Shown here piece by piece: positions 18,110-27,874 of a stretch of DNA of 64,000 nucleotides (the stretch's first letter is position 1; every line of letters starts with the position of its first letter). The position numbers and the translations under genes are program-made. Below the pieces are notes generated by a model, which saw only the letters and a program-made list of their open reading frames with translations, was not told the origin of the DNA and searched no databases. Source of the DNA: Flavobacteriaceae bacterium UBA3611 (GTDB lineage Bacteria; Bacteroidota; Bacteroidia; Flavobacteriales; Flavobacteriaceae); NCBI GenBank assembly GCA_002375495.1, contig DFLU01000013.1, forward strand, positions 1-64,000. Reading direction: 5' to 3'.

Positions 18110-18961
18110 ATGAAGCAATACCACGATTTAGTTAAGCACGTTCTGGAAAATGGCAATGAAAAAAGTGATCGAACAGGTACTGGCACCAAAAGTGTGTTCG
18201 GCTATCAAATGCGGTTCGATCTTAGCGAAGGCTTCCCGATGGTGACTACCAAGAAATTGCACTTAAAGTCTATCATTTATGAATTGCTTTGGTTTTTAAA
18301 TGGCGATACCAATATAAAATACCTACAAGAAAACGGAGTACGCATATGGAATGAGTGGGCCGACGAAGACGGAAACCTAGGACCTGTATATGGTCACCAA
18401 TGGCGAAATTGGAACAGCGAGGAAATTGACCAGATAACAGAAATTATTAAAACCCTTAAATCGAATCCAGACAGCAGACGCATGTTGGTAAGCGCGTGGA
18501 ACCCGAGTGTACTTCCCAACACCGCAATACCCTTTTCTGAAAATGTAGCGAATGGTAAAGCTGCTTTACCTCCTTGCCACGCTTTTTTTCAATTTTACGT
18601 GAGCGCACCAGAGACCCCTGGCGATGAAAGTACCCGAAAACTATCCTGCCAATTATACCAACGCAGTGCTGATATTTTCTTGGGAGTACCATTCAATATT
18701 GCGTCCTATGCCCTACTCACTATGATGATGGCTCAAGTGTGCGGCTACCAAGCAGGTGACTTTGTACATACTTTTGGCGATGCCCATATTTACAGCAATC
18801 ACGTAGACCAATTAGAGTTACAATTATCTCGAGATATACGTCCGTTACCAAAAATGTTGTTAAATCCTGAGGTAAAAGACATTTTTGGCTTTAAATTTGA
18901 TGACTTTACGTTAGTTGACTATAATCCCCACCCGCACATTAAAGGTGCAGTTGCGGTATAA
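18110..18961 (+). CDS. thyA: thymidylate synthase
   Basis: A 283-residue ThyA that methylates dUMP to dTMP using methylene-tetrahydrofolate. The catalytic cysteine is Cys156 in LPPCHAFFQFYV; the phosphate-binding DSRRMLVSAWNP at 121-132 and the QRSADIFLGVPFN region are intact. A short insert (about residues 138-152) before the active site makes it longer than the 264-residue E. coli enzyme. Dihydrofolate reductase, its partner, is at 28345-28827 rather than adjacent. A small TonB-C-like gene follows after 10 bases. Confidence 0.97.
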   Translation: MKQYHDLVKHVLENGNEKSDRTGTGTKSVFGYQMRFDLSEGFPMVTTKKLHLKSIIYELLWFLNGDTNIKYLQENGVRIWNEWADEDGNLGPVYGHQWRNWNSEEIDQITEIIKTLKSNPDSRRMLVSAWNPSVLPNTAIPFSENVANGKAALPPCHAFFQFYVSAPETPGDESTRKLSCQLYQRSADIFLGVPFNIASYALLTMMMAQVCGYQAGDFVHTFGDAHIYSNHVDQLELQLSRDIRPLPKMLLNPEVKDIFGFKFDDFTLVDYNPHPHIKGAVAV

Positions 18962-18971
18962 TTACATAAGA

Positions 18972-19409
18972 ATGATGAAAAACGCCCTACTTATAATTAC
19001 CCTATTTATCTCTACATCACTCTTGGCGCAAGAAGAATGGGGAGATGTTCAAAAAAACACCATGACCCTCAAAGAATTGGCGCCAGTATGGCCGGGTTGT
19101 GAAAATGGCAACGCCTCTCAGCGTGACAATTGTTTTAAGCAAAAATTGGCAACACATATTGCAAAAAATTTCAAATACCCACCTTCTTCATATAAGAACA
19201 ATGAACAAGGCCGTGTTGTTATCGAATTTTTTATTAATGAACAAGGAGCTGTAGATATTAAGAATGTTACTGGCGGTACAGCAGCCCTCCAAGAAGAAGC
19301 AAAAAGAAATATCGGCCTCATCCCTAAAATGAAAAAACCCGGTATGATGGGAGGAAAGCCAAGGGCAATTAAATATACCGTTCCCATTACTTTTAAAACG
19401 GGAAAATAA
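18972..19409 (+). CDS. exported protein with TonB C-terminal-like domain
   Basis: A 145-residue exported protein with a signal peptide (MMKNALLIITLFISTSLLAQ) and a C-terminal TonB-like domain: KNFKYPPSSYKNNEQGRV, then EFFINEQGAVDIKNVTGG and a final VPITFKTGK. Flavobacteria carry many such short TonB-domain proteins with the signature WPGCEN-(x)n-C, seen here as VWPGCENGN and DNCFKQK. The two cysteines may pair. I start at the first of two tandem ATGs (18972); 18975 is equally good. It probably shares the thyA transcript. Function beyond envelope localisation is unknown. Confidence 0.88.
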   Translation: MMKNALLIITLFISTSLLAQEEWGDVQKNTMTLKELAPVWPGCENGNASQRDNCFKQKLATHIAKNFKYPPSSYKNNEQGRVVIEFFINEQGAVDIKNVTGGTAALQEEAKRNIGLIPKMKKPGMMGGKPRAIKYTVPITFKTGK

Positions 19410-19434
19410 ATCACAATCTATTTCGTGAATCTAC

Positions 19435-19470
19435 AATCGCCTCATTATTTTGAGGCGATTTTGTTTGTTT
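19435..19470 (+). terminator. rho-independent terminator
   Basis: AATCGCCTCA at 19435-19444 pairs with TGAGGCGATT at 19451-19460, followed by TTGTTTGTTT. It ends the thyA/TonB-like transcript. Confidence 0.88.
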
Positions 19471-19594
19471 ATAGTACTTCGGAAATTTTCTGAATATCAG
19501 TTTAACACGGGTTTAACGCCTTCCTTCCCCACAAAAAAGATGCTTTATTGTTATCTTTAAAGAGTCAAAACATTAGTGTTTTGGCACTCTAGTT

Positions 19595-20755
19595 ATGATT
19601 GAAACAAAAACGCTACTTGATTTATTTACTGAAACCAGACAACGCACAGAAGCACTTTGCAAACCACTTGAAATTGAAGATTACGTTGTACAGCCTACCA
19701 TAGATGTTTCACCCCCGAAATGGCATTTAGGGCATACTACCTGGTTTTTTGAAGAATTTATTCTGAAAAAACACAAGCCTGACTATAGATTGTTCCATGA
19801 AGATTTCGCGTACGTATTTAATAGTTATTACGAAACTTTAGGCGAACGCGTGGTTAGAAGCGATCGCGGAAACTTATCGAGACCGGGGGTGGCCAAAGTG
19901 TATGATTATAGGCATTACGTCACCAATGAATTGAAAGAGTTTTTAACGACTACCGTAGCTGCTGAAATTACAGATCTGTTACTTATAGGAATTCACCATG
20001 AAAAACAGCATCAGGAACTTCTCATGACTGATATTAAATTTATCCTAGGTAACAATCCGCTGCTACCAAAATACAACGACACTTATGAAGAAAATCCTAG
20101 TTCTGAAACGCCCCAAGAATGGCTTTCGTTTGATGCTGGCGTATATGAAATTGGCCATAATGGAGACGACTTTTGTTACGACAACGAATTAGGAAAACAT
20201 AAAACCTACTGCCAAGATTTTCAGATTTCAAACAGTTTGGTAACCAATGGTGAATATATAGCGTTTATAAAAGATGGTGGATATAAAGATTTCAACTTTT
20301 GGCATGCCGACGCTTGGGATTGGGTACAACAAGAAAAAATAACACAGCCTATGTATTGGCACGAGATTGATGGCGTATGGCACCATTATACATTACAAGG
20401 ACTTCAAAAAGTAGACAACGAGGCAGCCTTAAACCATATTTCGTACTACGAAGCTTTTGCTTTTGCGCAATGGAAGGGGTGCCGACTACCAACCGAATTT
20501 GAATGGGAAGCAGCACAAGACAATTTTAAATGGGGAACCCGCTGGGAATGGACAGAAAGTGCCTACCTGCCCTATCCTGGTTATACCAAAGTGCCTGGCG
20601 CCCTAGGTGAATACAACGGAAAATTTATGGTGAATCAAAAAGTACTTCGAGGTGGCTCTGTGATAACTGCTCCTAAGCATACCCGCCCCACGTATCGAAA
20701 CTTTTTTCAACCCAATTTACGTTGGCAATATACAGGCATCAGATTAGCTAAATAA
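19595..20755 (+). CDS. egtB: EgtB-type sulfoxide synthase (ergothioneine biosynthesis)
   Basis: A 386-residue EgtB-family iron enzyme. The N-terminal DinB-like domain supplies the three-histidine iron site: a histidine in WHLGHTTWFFEE (His44/His47) and His135 with His139 in the HxxxH of HHEKQHQEL. The C-terminal half is a formylglycine-generating-enzyme-like fold (LPTEFEWEAA, LRGGSVIT, YRNFFQP). EgtB joins hercynine to cysteine or gamma-glutamylcysteine with oxygen. The adjacent egtD, 15 bases downstream, supports this. An ovothiol-type OvoA is less likely because the separate EgtD is present and the methyltransferase domain of OvoA is absent. Confidence 0.92.
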   Translation: MIETKTLLDLFTETRQRTEALCKPLEIEDYVVQPTIDVSPPKWHLGHTTWFFEEFILKKHKPDYRLFHEDFAYVFNSYYETLGERVVRSDRGNLSRPGVAKVYDYRHYVTNELKEFLTTTVAAEITDLLLIGIHHEKQHQELLMTDIKFILGNNPLLPKYNDTYEENPSSETPQEWLSFDAGVYEIGHNGDDFCYDNELGKHKTYCQDFQISNSLVTNGEYIAFIKDGGYKDFNFWHADAWDWVQQEKITQPMYWHEIDGVWHHYTLQGLQKVDNEAALNHISYYEAFAFAQWKGCRLPTEFEWEAAQDNFKWGTRWEWTESAYLPYPGYTKVPGALGEYNGKFMVNQKVLRGGSVITAPKHTRPTYRNFFQPNLRWQYTGIRLAK

Positions 20756-20770
20756 CCTTCTCACACTCAC

Positions 20771-21742
20771 ATGAACACTTCTACACCTTCCAAAACAAAA
20801 ACCGCTTTCCAAAATGACGTGCAAGATGGGCTTAGCTCGTTTCCGAAGTATTTATACTCAAAATATATCTATGATGAAAAGGGGGACAAGTTGTTCCAAG
20901 ATATTATGGCGTTGCCCGAATATTATCTCACCAAATGTGAATTTGAGATTATTTCGGAACACACCCAAGAAATTGCTGCGCTGTTCAGTGAAAATGCAGC
21001 CAGTTTCGACTTAATTGAATTGGGTGCTGGTGATGGAAAAAAAACAAAGGTATTGTTGAAACACCTTGCAGACGAAAACTTCAATTTTGTTTATAAACCA
21101 ATCGACATTAGCCAGAATGCTATCGATTTGTTAACCGAAAACCTCTCTTCAGAACTACCAAAAGTTACGGTTGATGCCGAAAAAGGCGAATATTTTGAGG
21201 TGCTAGAACGGTTGCAAACCTTCAACAAGCGCAAAAAAGTAATCTTGTTATTGGGGTCAAATATTGGTAATTTATTGCACCATCGGGCAATCGATTTTTT
21301 AACCAAGCTGAAAGATACTATGGGAGAACAGGACCAATTGTTTATTGGGTTCGACCAAAAGAAAGATCCGCAAACCATTCTCGACGCCTATAACGACGCC
21401 ACTGGGGTGACAGCCGCTTTCAACAAAAATCTATTGCACCGTATCAATACCGAAATGGGCGGAAATTTCAATGTAGAAAAATTTAAACATTGGGAAGTGT
21501 ATGACCCTGAATCTGGCACTGCAAAAAGTTATTTAGTGGCTACTGAAGCTATGTCTGTAACTATTGAAGCGCTAGACTTAACCGTCACATTCGATGCATG
21601 GGAAACCATCCATACCGAAATTTCACAGAAATACACCGATAAAGTAGTGGCATGGTTGGCCGATTCGGCTGGATTAACTATTGAAACATCTTTTGAAGAC
21701 GGAAAAGGGTATTATAAAAATTATGTTTTTAGAAGAAAATAA
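20771..21742 (+). CDS. egtD: L-histidine N-alpha-methyltransferase
   Basis: A 323-residue EgtD, which trimethylates histidine to hercynine with three S-adenosylmethionine molecules. The SAM site LIELGAGDGKKTKVLL begins at residue 81; ALPEYYLTKCE at about 47-57 and LLGSNIGNL are conserved in the family, and TEAMSVTIEAL near the C terminus belongs to the histidine pocket region. It follows egtB at 15 bases. Together they cover the first two steps of ergothioneine synthesis; no EgtA or EgtC is seen here. Confidence 0.94.
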   Translation: MNTSTPSKTKTAFQNDVQDGLSSFPKYLYSKYIYDEKGDKLFQDIMALPEYYLTKCEFEIISEHTQEIAALFSENAASFDLIELGAGDGKKTKVLLKHLADENFNFVYKPIDISQNAIDLLTENLSSELPKVTVDAEKGEYFEVLERLQTFNKRKKVILLLGSNIGNLLHHRAIDFLTKLKDTMGEQDQLFIGFDQKKDPQTILDAYNDATGVTAAFNKNLLHRINTEMGGNFNVEKFKHWEVYDPESGTAKSYLVATEAMSVTIEALDLTVTFDAWETIHTEISQKYTDKVVAWLADSAGLTIETSFEDGKGYYKNYVFRRK

Positions 21743-21844
21743 GGTTAAGTAGCAGTAGCAGTAGTAAAAAAATGCTTTTCTAATTTGGAAACACAACGTA
21801 CACAACCCCCTCTAAACTTCTAAACAACTATTAAACTTAAAAAA

Positions 21845-22126
21845 ATGAAAGCCATTTGGAACAATGCTATTCTTGCTGAAAGCGATAAGACTGTAGTGAT
21901 TGAAAACAACCACTATTTCCCGCCATCGGCTATTAATAAAATGTACTTTAAAGAAAGTGCCCACCACACCCACTGCCCGTGGAAGGGAGAGGCATCCTAT
22001 TACCATATAGAGGTGAATGGGGAAACCAACAAAGACGCCGCTTGGTATTACCCAAGCGTGTCTCATGCTGCAAAATCTATTGAAGGTTATATTGCCTTTT
22101 GGAAAGGCGTTGAGGTTACTCAATAA
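21845..22126 (+). CDS. DUF427 domain protein
   Basis: A 93-residue DUF427 protein, with the family features HTHCPWKGEASYYHI near residue 41 and a C-terminal YIAFWKGVEV. It is a single small beta-rich domain with no signal peptide. It lies 102 bases after egtD with no clear terminator between, so it may belong to the same unit. DUF427 has no established function that I know; whether it helps ergothioneine synthesis is open. Confidence 0.9.
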   Translation: MKAIWNNAILAESDKTVVIENNHYFPPSAINKMYFKESAHHTHCPWKGEASYYHIEVNGETNKDAAWYYPSVSHAAKSIEGYIAFWKGVEVTQ

Positions 22127-22132
22127 GAGAAA

Positions 22133-25100
22133 TTATTCTTTTAATAAATGCTTTACGATATGCCCTTCATCCGAAGTAACTATCAAGATGTAAGAGGCAC
22201 TTGCCAATTCTGAAAGATCGACTCGAGCTTCAATACCCATATCTTGTAACGGTATGGTTTTTACCAATCTTCCAGTAATATCGTACATCTGTAAATCGTT
22301 TAACGAAATCCCTCGTGGGTTCGCCAGCACAAATTCTTCTTGTGCCGGATTTGGATATACAAGTAATGATGACATTGTTGGTGGAGTTGCCACACCGAGT
22401 GCATCTTCAACTGTTAACCTAAAGATACAAGTGTCCTCATTTCCGGAAGGGTCTGCTACCGTGATTGTGATATTATAGCTACCGAAGTCTAGCATGGTCC
22501 CTGGTGCGGGTTGCTGAGATGCCACCACGGAACCTTCACAATTATCTGTAACTGCTACCATACCCATATCGAAATAATCTGGTACGGTATAAGGGCCTTC
22601 AGAAGCGACCGTTTGGTCTTCGGGACATTCGATAACAGGCGCTACAGAATCGACTATGTTTACCAATGCCGTACAAGTGTCTATGTCTCCGTTTCCATTA
22701 GTAATCATAAGCGTTACCTGAATGGGTGTACCGATATCCGAACAGTCAAATGTATCAATGTCTAGTGTCATCCCGTCAATACATCCCATTCCAGACGAAC
22801 CAGCATCTACATCTTCTGGGGTGATGGTCGCCGTACCATCGGCCTGGATTGGCACAGTGATATCTTGGCAGACCGCCACGGGTGTAGCATTTTCTTCTTC
22901 AACGGTAACCACGGCAATACAGGTAGCCGTATTCCCATTTACATCTAAGACAGTAAGCGTGACGTCGTTTGTACCCACATTGGAGCAATCGAATGTATCC
23001 ATATCGATAGAAATTGAGTCAACCCCACAGGCATCTGAACTACCTCCATCCACATCGGCCGCAGTGATGACCACAGTTCCACTAGCATCCAACTGTACCG
23101 TGATGTCTTGGCAAACCGCCATGGGCGCTACAGAATCTTCCACAGTAACTTCAGCAATACAGCTGTTTACATTTCCATTGGCATCGGTTACAGTGAGCGT
23201 AACATCATTTACCCCTACATCTGAACAGTCGAATGTATTCATGTCTATTGCTAACGTGGGCGTCCCACAATTATCTGTGGAGCCACCGTCAACATCAGTG
23301 GCAACAATAGTGGCCATACCGCTTGCATCGAGTTGCACAGTTATATCTTGGCATAATGCATCAGGAACCTCAACATCTTCAACCGTAACAACTGCTACAC
23401 AAGAATTCATATTTCCGTTCATATCGGTTACCGTTAGAGTAACATTGTTTGTTCCAATGTTCGAGCAATCGAAGGTTGAGACATCGATCGCCGTTGTATC
23501 GATTCCGCAGGCATCTGAACTACCCCCGTCAATATCGGCTGCTGTAATGGTTGCCATTCCTGAACCGTCAAGCTGAATGGTAATATCTTGACAAATCGCT
23601 GAAGGCAAGATCATATCTTCAACAGTAACAATAGCTGTACAGGTTGAAGTATTTCCTGCTGGGTCGGTAACGGTGAGCACTACGTTATTTGCACCCACAT
23701 TCGAACAATCGAAAGAAGTAATATCTATCGAAGAAGATGCAATTGAGCAATTATCTGAACTCCCGCCATCTACATCAGAAGCAACAATAGAAGCACTTCC
23801 TGAAGCATCAAGTTGAACGGTTATGTCTTGGCAGACCGCCATAGGCATTTCATCGTCGGTAACAACTACATTAAAACTACAAGATGCTGTATTTCCAGAA
23901 GTATCGGTCACTTCAAATGTATTTATCGTGGTTCCGACAGGGAAAGCACTTCCACTTGCCAAACCTGCAGTTTGTATGGTCGTAGCTCCTGGACAATTGT
24001 CTGTACCTACGGGCGGCGTATAGGTTACCACCGCACTACAAGAACCTGCATCTGCTGTTTGAGTAATTTCTCCAGGGCAAGCAATGGTTGGCACTACAGT
24101 CTCTAACCCTTCATTTACTACAATGGGATTACTTCCCCAGGCTACACTACAACTAGGATCCCCATTATTCGCCGCAGTTACGGTATATGAATTTGCTGCC
24201 AATCCGGTAAACACACCATTGTCGGTTTGTGTAATTGGCGGGCCTGCTGGTGCAGTTGGTGTTAAGGTATAATCAATGCCTGTACAATCTGAACAAGTAG
24301 CTGTAACAGTTACTGTTCCATCTGTAGAACCAGGACAGGAGGTATCTGTGGCAGTAACATCTGAAATCGCAACATCACAAGCCAAGTTAACAAATAGTGG
24401 TGCTTCCCAAAGACCTCTTCCGAAAGTCCCTGCAACAATTTTTCCGTTTGTTTCATTAATTTCCAAATCATACACAGGCGTGTTTGGCAACCCTGTTTCA
24501 TGTAGCTGCCATGGAGTTACGTCAGATTTATAATAAACTCCAACTGCCATCCCCACATACAAGGCGTCCATTGGAGCACCTCCCGTGTTCTCGTAAGCGA
24601 TACTATACGCTGGCATATTGGGTAAGGTTCCAGAAACATTCGTCCATGTACTCCCTGCATCGGTAGACTCATATACTTTTTGCCCTGCTGTATAACCTCC
24701 CAAAGTGACCCAAACTTTTCTGGCATCTGCCGGGTCTACCGCAATAAATGTAATTGTCAAACTAGGCCAAGGCCCTGTAATGTTAGTCCAAGAGCCTCCG
24801 GTATTAGAAGACATTTCAATACTGCTTCCACTCGCCGCATACAATCTTGCTGGATCATCTACCCCTATGGCCAAGGCACCTGTTCCATTCGATCCTAAAT
24901 TGGTCCAACTAGACCCTCCATTGGTACTTCGGTACACATCGGTGAAACCACCATAAATGATATCGGGATTTGTAGCGTCCATTCCGTAAGGTGTTACCCA
25001 AGAACCCGAAGATCCAGAAGGTCGTATACTAAAACTTGTATTCCCACCATTATTCGATTTTCTGAAATTTCCATTTTGCACCGCAAAATATACTGTATTG

Positions 25101-26659
25101 GGGTTGTTATAATCGATCATACAATCCATTCCATCGGCACCGTAGATATGCTGAATTGTTGTAGATCCTGAATAAACATTAGACCCATTGTCTTGAGAAC
25201 CACCTATTAGTAGGTTAGGATTAGAAGGTACTCCAGCTATTCTATAAAATTGCATAATCTGCAAACCGTCCCAAATATTCGTGAATGTTTGTCCGTTGTC
25301 TGAACTCACCGAAACGCCACCATCACTACCTACGTATAGTTTTCCGTCTACAGGATTGTATGCTAATTCATGGATGTCTGCATGCACATATTCAAAACTC
25401 CCTGTAGGCTCATTCCATTTTGAAACGGCATTAAGACTAGACCCTCCATTTGTAGACCGCCAAACATTGATACCGCCAGTAATTATGTTTTCAGCATTAG
25501 ATGGGTTTACAGCCATTGCTAGATCGTACCAAGATTGGTCGCTATCGTCATTACCATTTGTGGCATATCCTAAAATGTTAGGAGTGGCGGTCATTAAGCT
25601 AAAGGAAACACCGCTATCTGTTGAGCGAAAAATTCCTCTAAATGAACCTGTCCCTAAACTGGGCCCTGCCAAATAGTAAACATAATTTGGGTTTGCTGGA
25701 GAAACCGCGAGTGCAATTCGAGTTTCACCACTGGGCAAGCCTGTGCTAATCTCAGCCCATGTTGAACCCGTATCGGTTGAACGATAGAATGTATTTCCCG
25801 TTACGGCGTAAACAACGCTGGGGTCGCCAGGTTTAAATTCGATATCCCTAAAGCTGCCTGAACGAACATTGCTACTGGTGTTCCAACCATCAGTGGTTTT
25901 ATAAATACCTCCATTGGTCACCACTAACATCGTATTACTATCGGTAGGATGCATTAACAGTTTATATCCTCTAAAGTTTTGTGTAACATTCCAACTTAAT
26001 CCTGTGGAAGCCCAAGTAGCTCCGCCGTCAATAGACTTCATAACCCCAATAGACCGAGTATCACCGCCATCACCATCGCCTGTCAAAATATAGACCGTTT
26101 CAGGGGCGCTATGGTCAACTGCAATACCTGAAACCCCGATGCTAGCCAAAGCGTCTGTCATAGGGTTCCAAGACGAACCACCATTGGTACTTTTCCAAAG
26201 TCCGCCAGCTGGCGTTCCTACATATATGGTATTTCCATCTGTTGGATGAAATCCGACTACATTTACACGACCCAATCCGCCATTATACCCTGACGAACCA
26301 TTTGTGTATGAGGTAGGACCAAGATCGGTCCATCCTGCCATTCTCGAATTTGTGCCTGCAAGGTCAATTGCATTCGCCTCTAGCGCAGCGTCTAAAGTCA
26401 TGCGGTTAAAATTCTTTCTAATAAGCCCATCTTCATTTACCATGCGCTCCATCTTATACTCCCACCTCTTGTATTGTTTATATCCGCTCCCTCTACCTAA
26501 ATCTTTGTTGGCAAAGTAAGTTTCTGCCAATTGTTGCACCTCTTGTAAGGTTGTATTGGCTTTCGGGTTTTGTAATAGTTCAAGGTATTCTTGTGCAATC
26601 CCTTTCGGAACAGCACACAATAATATAGCAGCAAGCAGTAGAAGGTATTGTTTTTTCAT
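22133..26659 (-). CDS. large T9SS-secreted protein with Asp-box repeats, HYR-type repeats and sorting domain
   Basis: A 1508-residue secreted protein. The order is: signal peptide (residues 1-22, ending VPKGIAQ); a beta-propeller region of about 650 residues with at least ten Asp-box (BNR) motifs such as STNGGSSWNP, STDTGSTWAE and STDAGSTWTN; a SprB-like segment (about 765-850); an HYR domain; five near-identical repeats of about 80 residues (about 935-1335); a second HYR domain; and a type A T9SS sorting domain at the C terminus (VYPNPAQEEF, LYDITGRLV-like YDITGRLVKT). It should be exported by the type IX system and anchored or released at the surface. An adhesin or sortilin-like glycan-binding role is possible; no catalytic motif is seen. 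Confidence 0.94.
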   Translation of the reverse strand: MKKQYLLLLAAILLCAVPKGIAQEYLELLQNPKANTTLQEVQQLAETYFANKDLGRGSGYKQYKRWEYKMERMVNEDGLIRKNFNRMTLDAALEANAIDLAGTNSRMAGWTDLGPTSYTNGSSGYNGGLGRVNVVGFHPTDGNTIYVGTPAGGLWKSTNGGSSWNPMTDALASIGVSGIAVDHSAPETVYILTGDGDGGDTRSIGVMKSIDGGATWASTGLSWNVTQNFRGYKLLMHPTDSNTMLVVTNGGIYKTTDGWNTSSNVRSGSFRDIEFKPGDPSVVYAVTGNTFYRSTDTGSTWAEISTGLPSGETRIALAVSPANPNYVYYLAGPSLGTGSFRGIFRSTDSGVSFSLMTATPNILGYATNGNDDSDQSWYDLAMAVNPSNAENIITGGINVWRSTNGGSSLNAVSKWNEPTGSFEYVHADIHELAYNPVDGKLYVGSDGGVSVSSDNGQTFTNIWDGLQIMQFYRIAGVPSNPNLLIGGSQDNGSNVYSGSTTIQHIYGADGMDCMIDYNNPNTVYFAVQNGNFRKSNNGGNTSFSIRPSGSSGSWVTPYGMDATNPDIIYGGFTDVYRSTNGGSSWTNLGSNGTGALAIGVDDPARLYAASGSSIEMSSNTGGSWTNITGPWPSLTITFIAVDPADARKVWVTLGGYTAGQKVYESTDAGSTWTNVSGTLPNMPAYSIAYENTGGAPMDALYVGMAVGVYYKSDVTPWQLHETGLPNTPVYDLEINETNGKIVAGTFGRGLWEAPLFVNLACDVAISDVTATDTSCPGSTDGTVTVTATCSDCTGIDYTLTPTAPAGPPITQTDNGVFTGLAANSYTVTAANNGDPSCSVAWGSNPIVVNEGLETVVPTIACPGEITQTADAGSCSAVVTYTPPVGTDNCPGATTIQTAGLASGSAFPVGTTINTFEVTDTSGNTASCSFNVVVTDDEMPMAVCQDITVQLDASGSASIVASDVDGGSSDNCSIASSSIDITSFDCSNVGANNVVLTVTDPAGNTSTCTAIVTVEDMILPSAICQDITIQLDGSGMATITAADIDGGSSDACGIDTTAIDVSTFDCSNIGTNNVTLTVTDMNGNMNSCVAVVTVEDVEVPDALCQDITVQLDASGMATIVATDVDGGSTDNCGTPTLAIDMNTFDCSDVGVNDVTLTVTDANGNVNSCIAEVTVEDSVAPMAVCQDITVQLDASGTVVITAADVDGGSSDACGVDSISIDMDTFDCSNVGTNDVTLTVLDVNGNTATCIAVVTVEEENATPVAVCQDITVPIQADGTATITPEDVDAGSSGMGCIDGMTLDIDTFDCSDIGTPIQVTLMITNGNGDIDTCTALVNIVDSVAPVIECPEDQTVASEGPYTVPDYFDMGMVAVTDNCEGSVVASQQPAPGTMLDFGSYNITITVADPSGNEDTCIFRLTVEDALGVATPPTMSSLLVYPNPAQEEFVLANPRGISLNDLQMYDITGRLVKTIPLQDMGIEARVDLSELASASYILIVTSDEGHIVKHLLKE
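22640..23850. repeat. five tandem repeats of about 241 bp inside the T9SS protein gene
   Basis: The coding sequence for CQDITVQLDASG recurs with a spacing of about 241 bases near 22862, 23104, 23346, 23588 and 23827 (plus-strand coordinates). Each unit of about 80 residues contains DVDGGSSD, TFDCSN and VTLTVTD-NGN and two cysteines. The last unit (nearest the C terminus) is the most divergent. Such arrays can change copy number by recombination. Confidence 0.85.
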
Positions 26660-26739
26660 GGTAATTCAGTTTACTTCGGCGACCAAAGTACTGATTTATC
26701 CGATAAAATGAAAAGCAAATTGCAGATCAGCGTTAAAAT

Positions 26740-27813
26740 TTATATAAAAGAACACAGTCTTTCAAGGTCTTCTTCGGAATTGTAAAAATGAAAACTGACC
26801 CTTAACCCGCTTCCTCGCTGGGAACAAACAATATTTTTGTCACGTAGTTTTTGAAATAAGTTCGCATCCCCTTTTATATTGAAAATTGTAGAATGATTCG
26901 ACCTTTCCGCTGTAATCTCTTTTAAAACACCTTTTTCTTGAAAAGTTGCTTTGGCCTTGGTTGTAAGTTGCTCTAGATGAGAGTGAATGGCGGACCAACC
27001 AATCTCTTGTAAAAATTGAAGACTTTGTCCCAAGCTGCCATACACTAATGTATCTTGGTGACCGGGTTCAAAACGCTTCATAAATGGGATATGCTCTTTA
27101 TTTCCGAAGGTAGCATCAGCCGAGTTAAAACCAATGGTTTTTGGGTATATTTGGTCTTGCACTCCCTCTTTTACCATAAAAATCCCGTTTCCGTAGCCAG
27201 CAAGCAGCCATTTATAGGCACTGGCGCCTAAAATATCTATCGGACTTTCAGCAAAACTGAAACGTTCAGTTCCCAAATATTGTGTTCCATCTGCAATGAG
27301 CAATAGTTCTGGGTGGTAGGCCTTAAGCTGTCTCAAAAAATCGATGTCTATCTTAATTCCGTTCAGATATTGCACCATACTAAACGCAAAAATATCAGGT
27401 CGATGACGAGAAATCTCCTGCTCAATATTCTGTTCTAAATGTTCATTTATCGTAGCCGTGCAAATATTGAAATCTCGTTGTTCAAACGCCCAATTAATGC
27501 TCGGGTAATCTTTGTCTAGCAACAATACCTTTTTCCCTGCGGGAACACCTTCCAATAAGGTGTTTAGCCCAAATGAGAAGTTTGGGATTAGGGCAACTTC
27601 ATTAATAGTAGCATCGAAGAAACCAGCTACTGTTTTTCTTACATCATCCAAAAATTGCTTGTGATTGTCTCGAAACATACTCCCAAGTTCAACAAACGAT
27701 TGGTCGTGTGCGGCTCGCCACTTTGCCAAGGGCACAGATAACAACCCCGAAGAAGCCGTGTTTAAATAGGTATGGGTCTGTAAAACTGGGAATGCTTTTC
27801 TTAAATCTTCCAT
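26740..27813 (-). CDS. class V aminotransferase-fold PLP enzyme (candidate EgtE)
   Basis: A 357-residue PLP-dependent enzyme of the class V aminotransferase/cysteine desulfurase fold. Visible are the N-terminal YLNTASSGLLSVPL (about 16-29), the cofactor aspartate in LIADGTQYLG (Asp175) and the Schiff-base lysine in GASAYKWLLAGYG (Lys201). The catalytic cysteine loop of SufS/IscS is not evident, which argues for a lyase or hydrolase rather than a desulfurase. It lies 5 kb from egtBD. The ergothioneine C-S lyase EgtE belongs to this fold, so that role is a reasonable but unproven guess; a kynureninase-like or isopenicillin epimerase-like enzyme is the alternative. Confidence 0.85.
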   Translation of the reverse strand: MEDLRKAFPVLQTHTYLNTASSGLLSVPLAKWRAAHDQSFVELGSMFRDNHKQFLDDVRKTVAGFFDATINEVALIPNFSFGLNTLLEGVPAGKKVLLLDKDYPSINWAFEQRDFNICTATINEHLEQNIEQEISRHRPDIFAFSMVQYLNGIKIDIDFLRQLKAYHPELLLIADGTQYLGTERFSFAESPIDILGASAYKWLLAGYGNGIFMVKEGVQDQIYPKTIGFNSADATFGNKEHIPFMKRFEPGHQDTLVYGSLGQSLQFLQEIGWSAIHSHLEQLTTKAKATFQEKGVLKEITAERSNHSTIFNIKGDANLFQKLRDKNIVCSQRGSGLRVSFHFYNSEEDLERLCSFI

Positions 27814-27874
27814 AACTGGCGGGTTGATACCGTTAAAATTAGGTATTTTTACGTGAGACTAAAGGTAGCCAACA

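Noticed and set aside
22722..23576. Long plus-strand open frame (284 codons) opposite the T9SS protein gene
   Set aside because: It is low complexity (Ser, Thr, Val), mirrors the repeat array and has no start or signal features; it is a shadow of the repeats.
22640..23850. Repeat array as a CRISPR-like or mobile structure
   Set aside because: The 241-base units are in frame and encode similar protein repeats; no spacers or cas genes.
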